Shown here: positions 62,811 to 64,000 of the stretch, one piece after another
How positions within the stretch are numbered: the first letter of the stretch is position 1
Layout of the letters: each line of letters starts with the position of its first letter
Origin: Pseudomonas sp. CFII64
Lineage (GTDB): Bacteria > Pseudomonadota > Gammaproteobacteria > Pseudomonadales > Pseudomonadaceae
Length of the DNA: 64,000 nt
Assembly: GCF_000416235.1 (NCBI RefSeq)
Contig: NZ_ATLO01000036.1
Span: 102,290-166,289, forward strand
Direction of reading: 5' to 3'
Made by a program: the position numbers and the translations under genes
The notes under the pieces: generated by a model
Seen by the model: only the letters and a program-made list of their open reading frames with translations
The model's database searches: none
What the model was told of the DNA's origin: nothing

Positions 62811-63685
62811 TGGGTGCTCCTCTGCGCGGCAAGTTCGCTTGCACGATCAATGCGCTGGAAAGTGGTCAGCTCGGATTCAACGGTCAGCAGTTCCACGATG
62901 TCTGGATGCGAACTGATGTTTTGCTCGCCTAAAAATCCGTGAACATTGGCGTACAGCCAGATCTCTCGTTCATCTGCAAAGCCTCGCGCGATGGCAGCGC
63001 TCGACAATTCATGCAGATGCGCAAGGCGCTGGGCGGGTTGCAGATCCGCTTGGTAGCCAGGAAAGAAGTGCTGCATATGCAGATAAAGCTCGCCGATGGA
63101 CTTGCGAAAAGCTGCGGCCTGCAACGCAGTCCACTGAGCCGCCCCGGGCACATAAGGCGTGTGGTATTGAGGTTGCGGCATTTCGCCGGGGCGTTTGTAT
63201 TGCTGCCACCCGTCTAACGGCGTATTGGCAACGACGATTTGGGAGCAAGGGCCAAAGACCTGTGCATGTGGGTGCAGATCGGCCGCAAACAGGGCATGTG
63301 CGACGACGGGATCGGAAATGCGCAGGAACATTTCGTCCATCTGCTCTGGCTGGATGCTGGTCAACCAGCGCAGATGATCAAGCAACTCAGCCCAGGGGCC
63401 GTCGCTGAATAACAGATAGCCCCACTGGTTCCGGGTGTTGGCCAGAAACTGCAGTAAAACCGGGTGTTCAGGATGCGTGATATGTACCAGACACGGAGAA
63501 AAGCGGCTGATTCCAGCCCACTGAGTACCCTGATAAAGAACGTCGACGTGGGGCGCTTCTGACCATTCATAGAGGCGCTTGATAAGGTCATCTACTTGCA
63601 GCGCATCAAGTAATAACCCCACGGTTTGCCCCCATGGCAGATCGCCGGGCAACGGCTGGGGCGGGTTTGCCAATGGTGTACTCAT
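62807..63685 (-). CDS. DUF4123 type VI effector adaptor (Tap/TEC)
   Basis: 292 residues of the DUF4123 family, chaperones that load effectors onto VgrG. The N-terminal region contains LGRL-like LLLDALQVDDLIKRLYEWSE and the W-G-Y-L-L core of the domain (NQWGYLLFSDGPWAELLDHL), with RISDPVVAHALFAADL following. It is joined by ATGA overlaps both to vgrG and to the effector gene, matching known vgrG-tap-effector modules. Confidence 0.88.
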   Translation of the reverse strand: MSTPLANPPQPLPGDLPWGQTVGLLLDALQVDDLIKRLYEWSEAPHVDVLYQGTQWAGISRFSPCLVHITHPEHPVLLQFLANTRNQWGYLLFSDGPWAELLDHLRWLTSIQPEQMDEMFLRISDPVVAHALFAADLHPHAQVFGPCSQIVVANTPLDGWQQYKRPGEMPQPQYHTPYVPGAAQWTALQAAAFRKSIGELYLHMQHFFPGYQADLQPAQRLAHLHELSSAAIARGFADEREIWLYANVHGFLGEQNISSHPDIVELLTVESELTTFQRIDRASELAAQRSTQ

Positions 63686-64000
63686 AAGATTTCCTTATTC
63701 CTTTCGGCGCATCTCGGGCAGAAGAGCGCGCCGCTTCCTATCGCTTCAACTTGCTTGTGGGGCACTACTGGCGGGCTGTTTGAAAGGGCGGGGCGTGCGG
63801 TTGATTTCGATAGCGGCGCAGGCAAATCCGGCACCGCTGGCATCCCCGGCATCGGCACGCCGCCCGGCAGGATCGGCACGCTGGTGAAAATTCCAGCGGG
63901 TGTGATGGATATCCAGTGCCCGCCTGCCTTGATCGTGGTGCTCAAGGTCGCATCGATGATCATGTGGTTCCCGGCGGCCAGGTGGACTTCCAGTGCCGCG
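63682..64000 (-). CDS. vgrG: Type VI tip protein VgrG, 3' end (partial)
   Basis: The C-terminal 105 residues of a VgrG spike, continuing past the window edge. EVHLAAGNHMIIDATLST and GGHWISITPAGIFTS are the end of the beta-helix spike. A Pro-rich extension (PGGVPMPGMPAVPDLPAP) follows, closing with a CPRC motif (FCPRCAERNKEIL). The proline-rich tail probably carries or binds the PAAR tip or the adaptor. Its stop overlaps the DUF4123 start by 4 nt. Confidence 0.85.
   Translation of the reverse strand, partial: AALEVHLAAGNHMIIDATLSTTIKAGGHWISITPAGIFTSVPILPGGVPMPGMPAVPDLPAPLSKSTARPALSNSPPVVPHKQVEAIGSGALFCPRCAERNKEIL

Overview
The window is the replication-origin region of a Pseudomonas chromosome, most likely of the P. 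fluorescens group. Support comes from the gene order (rpmH-rnpA-yidD-yidC-mnmE to one side and dnaA-dnaN-recF-gyrB to the other, then mnmG-rsmG-parA-parB and the atp operon), the high-GC codon use, Pseudomonas-type REP/REPIN repeats and strongly Pseudomonas-like proteins. No tRNA, rRNA, insertion sequence or CRISPR array was seen.

Layout. 1-3.7 kb: glyQ (3' end), glyS, gmhB and an acylglycerol-phosphate acyltransferase, all on +. 3.9-6.5 kb: a GH63-type glucosidase on -. 6.7-12.9 kb: gyrB, recF, dnaN and dnaA on -. 12.9-13.4 kb: oriC, with six perfect DnaA boxes and an AT-rich tract. 13.5-17.4 kb: rpmH, rnpA, yidD, yidC and mnmE on +. 17.5-21.5 kb: an iron-responsive fecI/fecR/TonB-receptor cassette on -, placed between mnmE and mnmG. 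21.5-22.0 kb: a second AT-rich, DnaA-box-like region that shares a 12-mer with oriC. 22.0-26.2 kb: mnmG, rsmG, parA and parB; two parS sites lie inside recF. 26.4-33.5 kb: atpIBEFHAGDC. 33.6-37.8 kb: glmU, a DeoR-type regulator and glmS, the UDP-GlcNAc supply genes.

Beyond glmS the content becomes accessory. It holds an Abi/HEPN protein; a MocR-type regulator divergent from a GNAT-azoreductase-AhpD-like operon; a three-gene exopolysaccharide-type operon (Wzy-like polymerase, PslG-like glycosidase, OafA-like acyltransferase); opgD; a dihydrolipoyl dehydrogenase; and a six-gene phospholipid operon related to E. coli ynbABCD (CDP-alcohol transferase, hydrolase-methyltransferase fusion, PAP2/dual-specificity phosphatase, small membrane protein, acyltransferase, second CdsA).

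The right end is a tightly coupled type VI secretion effector operon on -: vgrG (3' end), a DUF4123 adaptor, a 1135-residue VasX-like pore-forming effector and two tandem DUF6708 membrane proteins that are probably immunity proteins. The two paralogues are near identical except for an AT-rich membrane-hairpin segment and one cytoplasmic patch. They are followed by a perfect 120-bp tandem duplication that includes the end of the last gene.

A window-wide oddity is that the perfect DnaA-box 9-mer occurs at least 28 times, only six of them in oriC.
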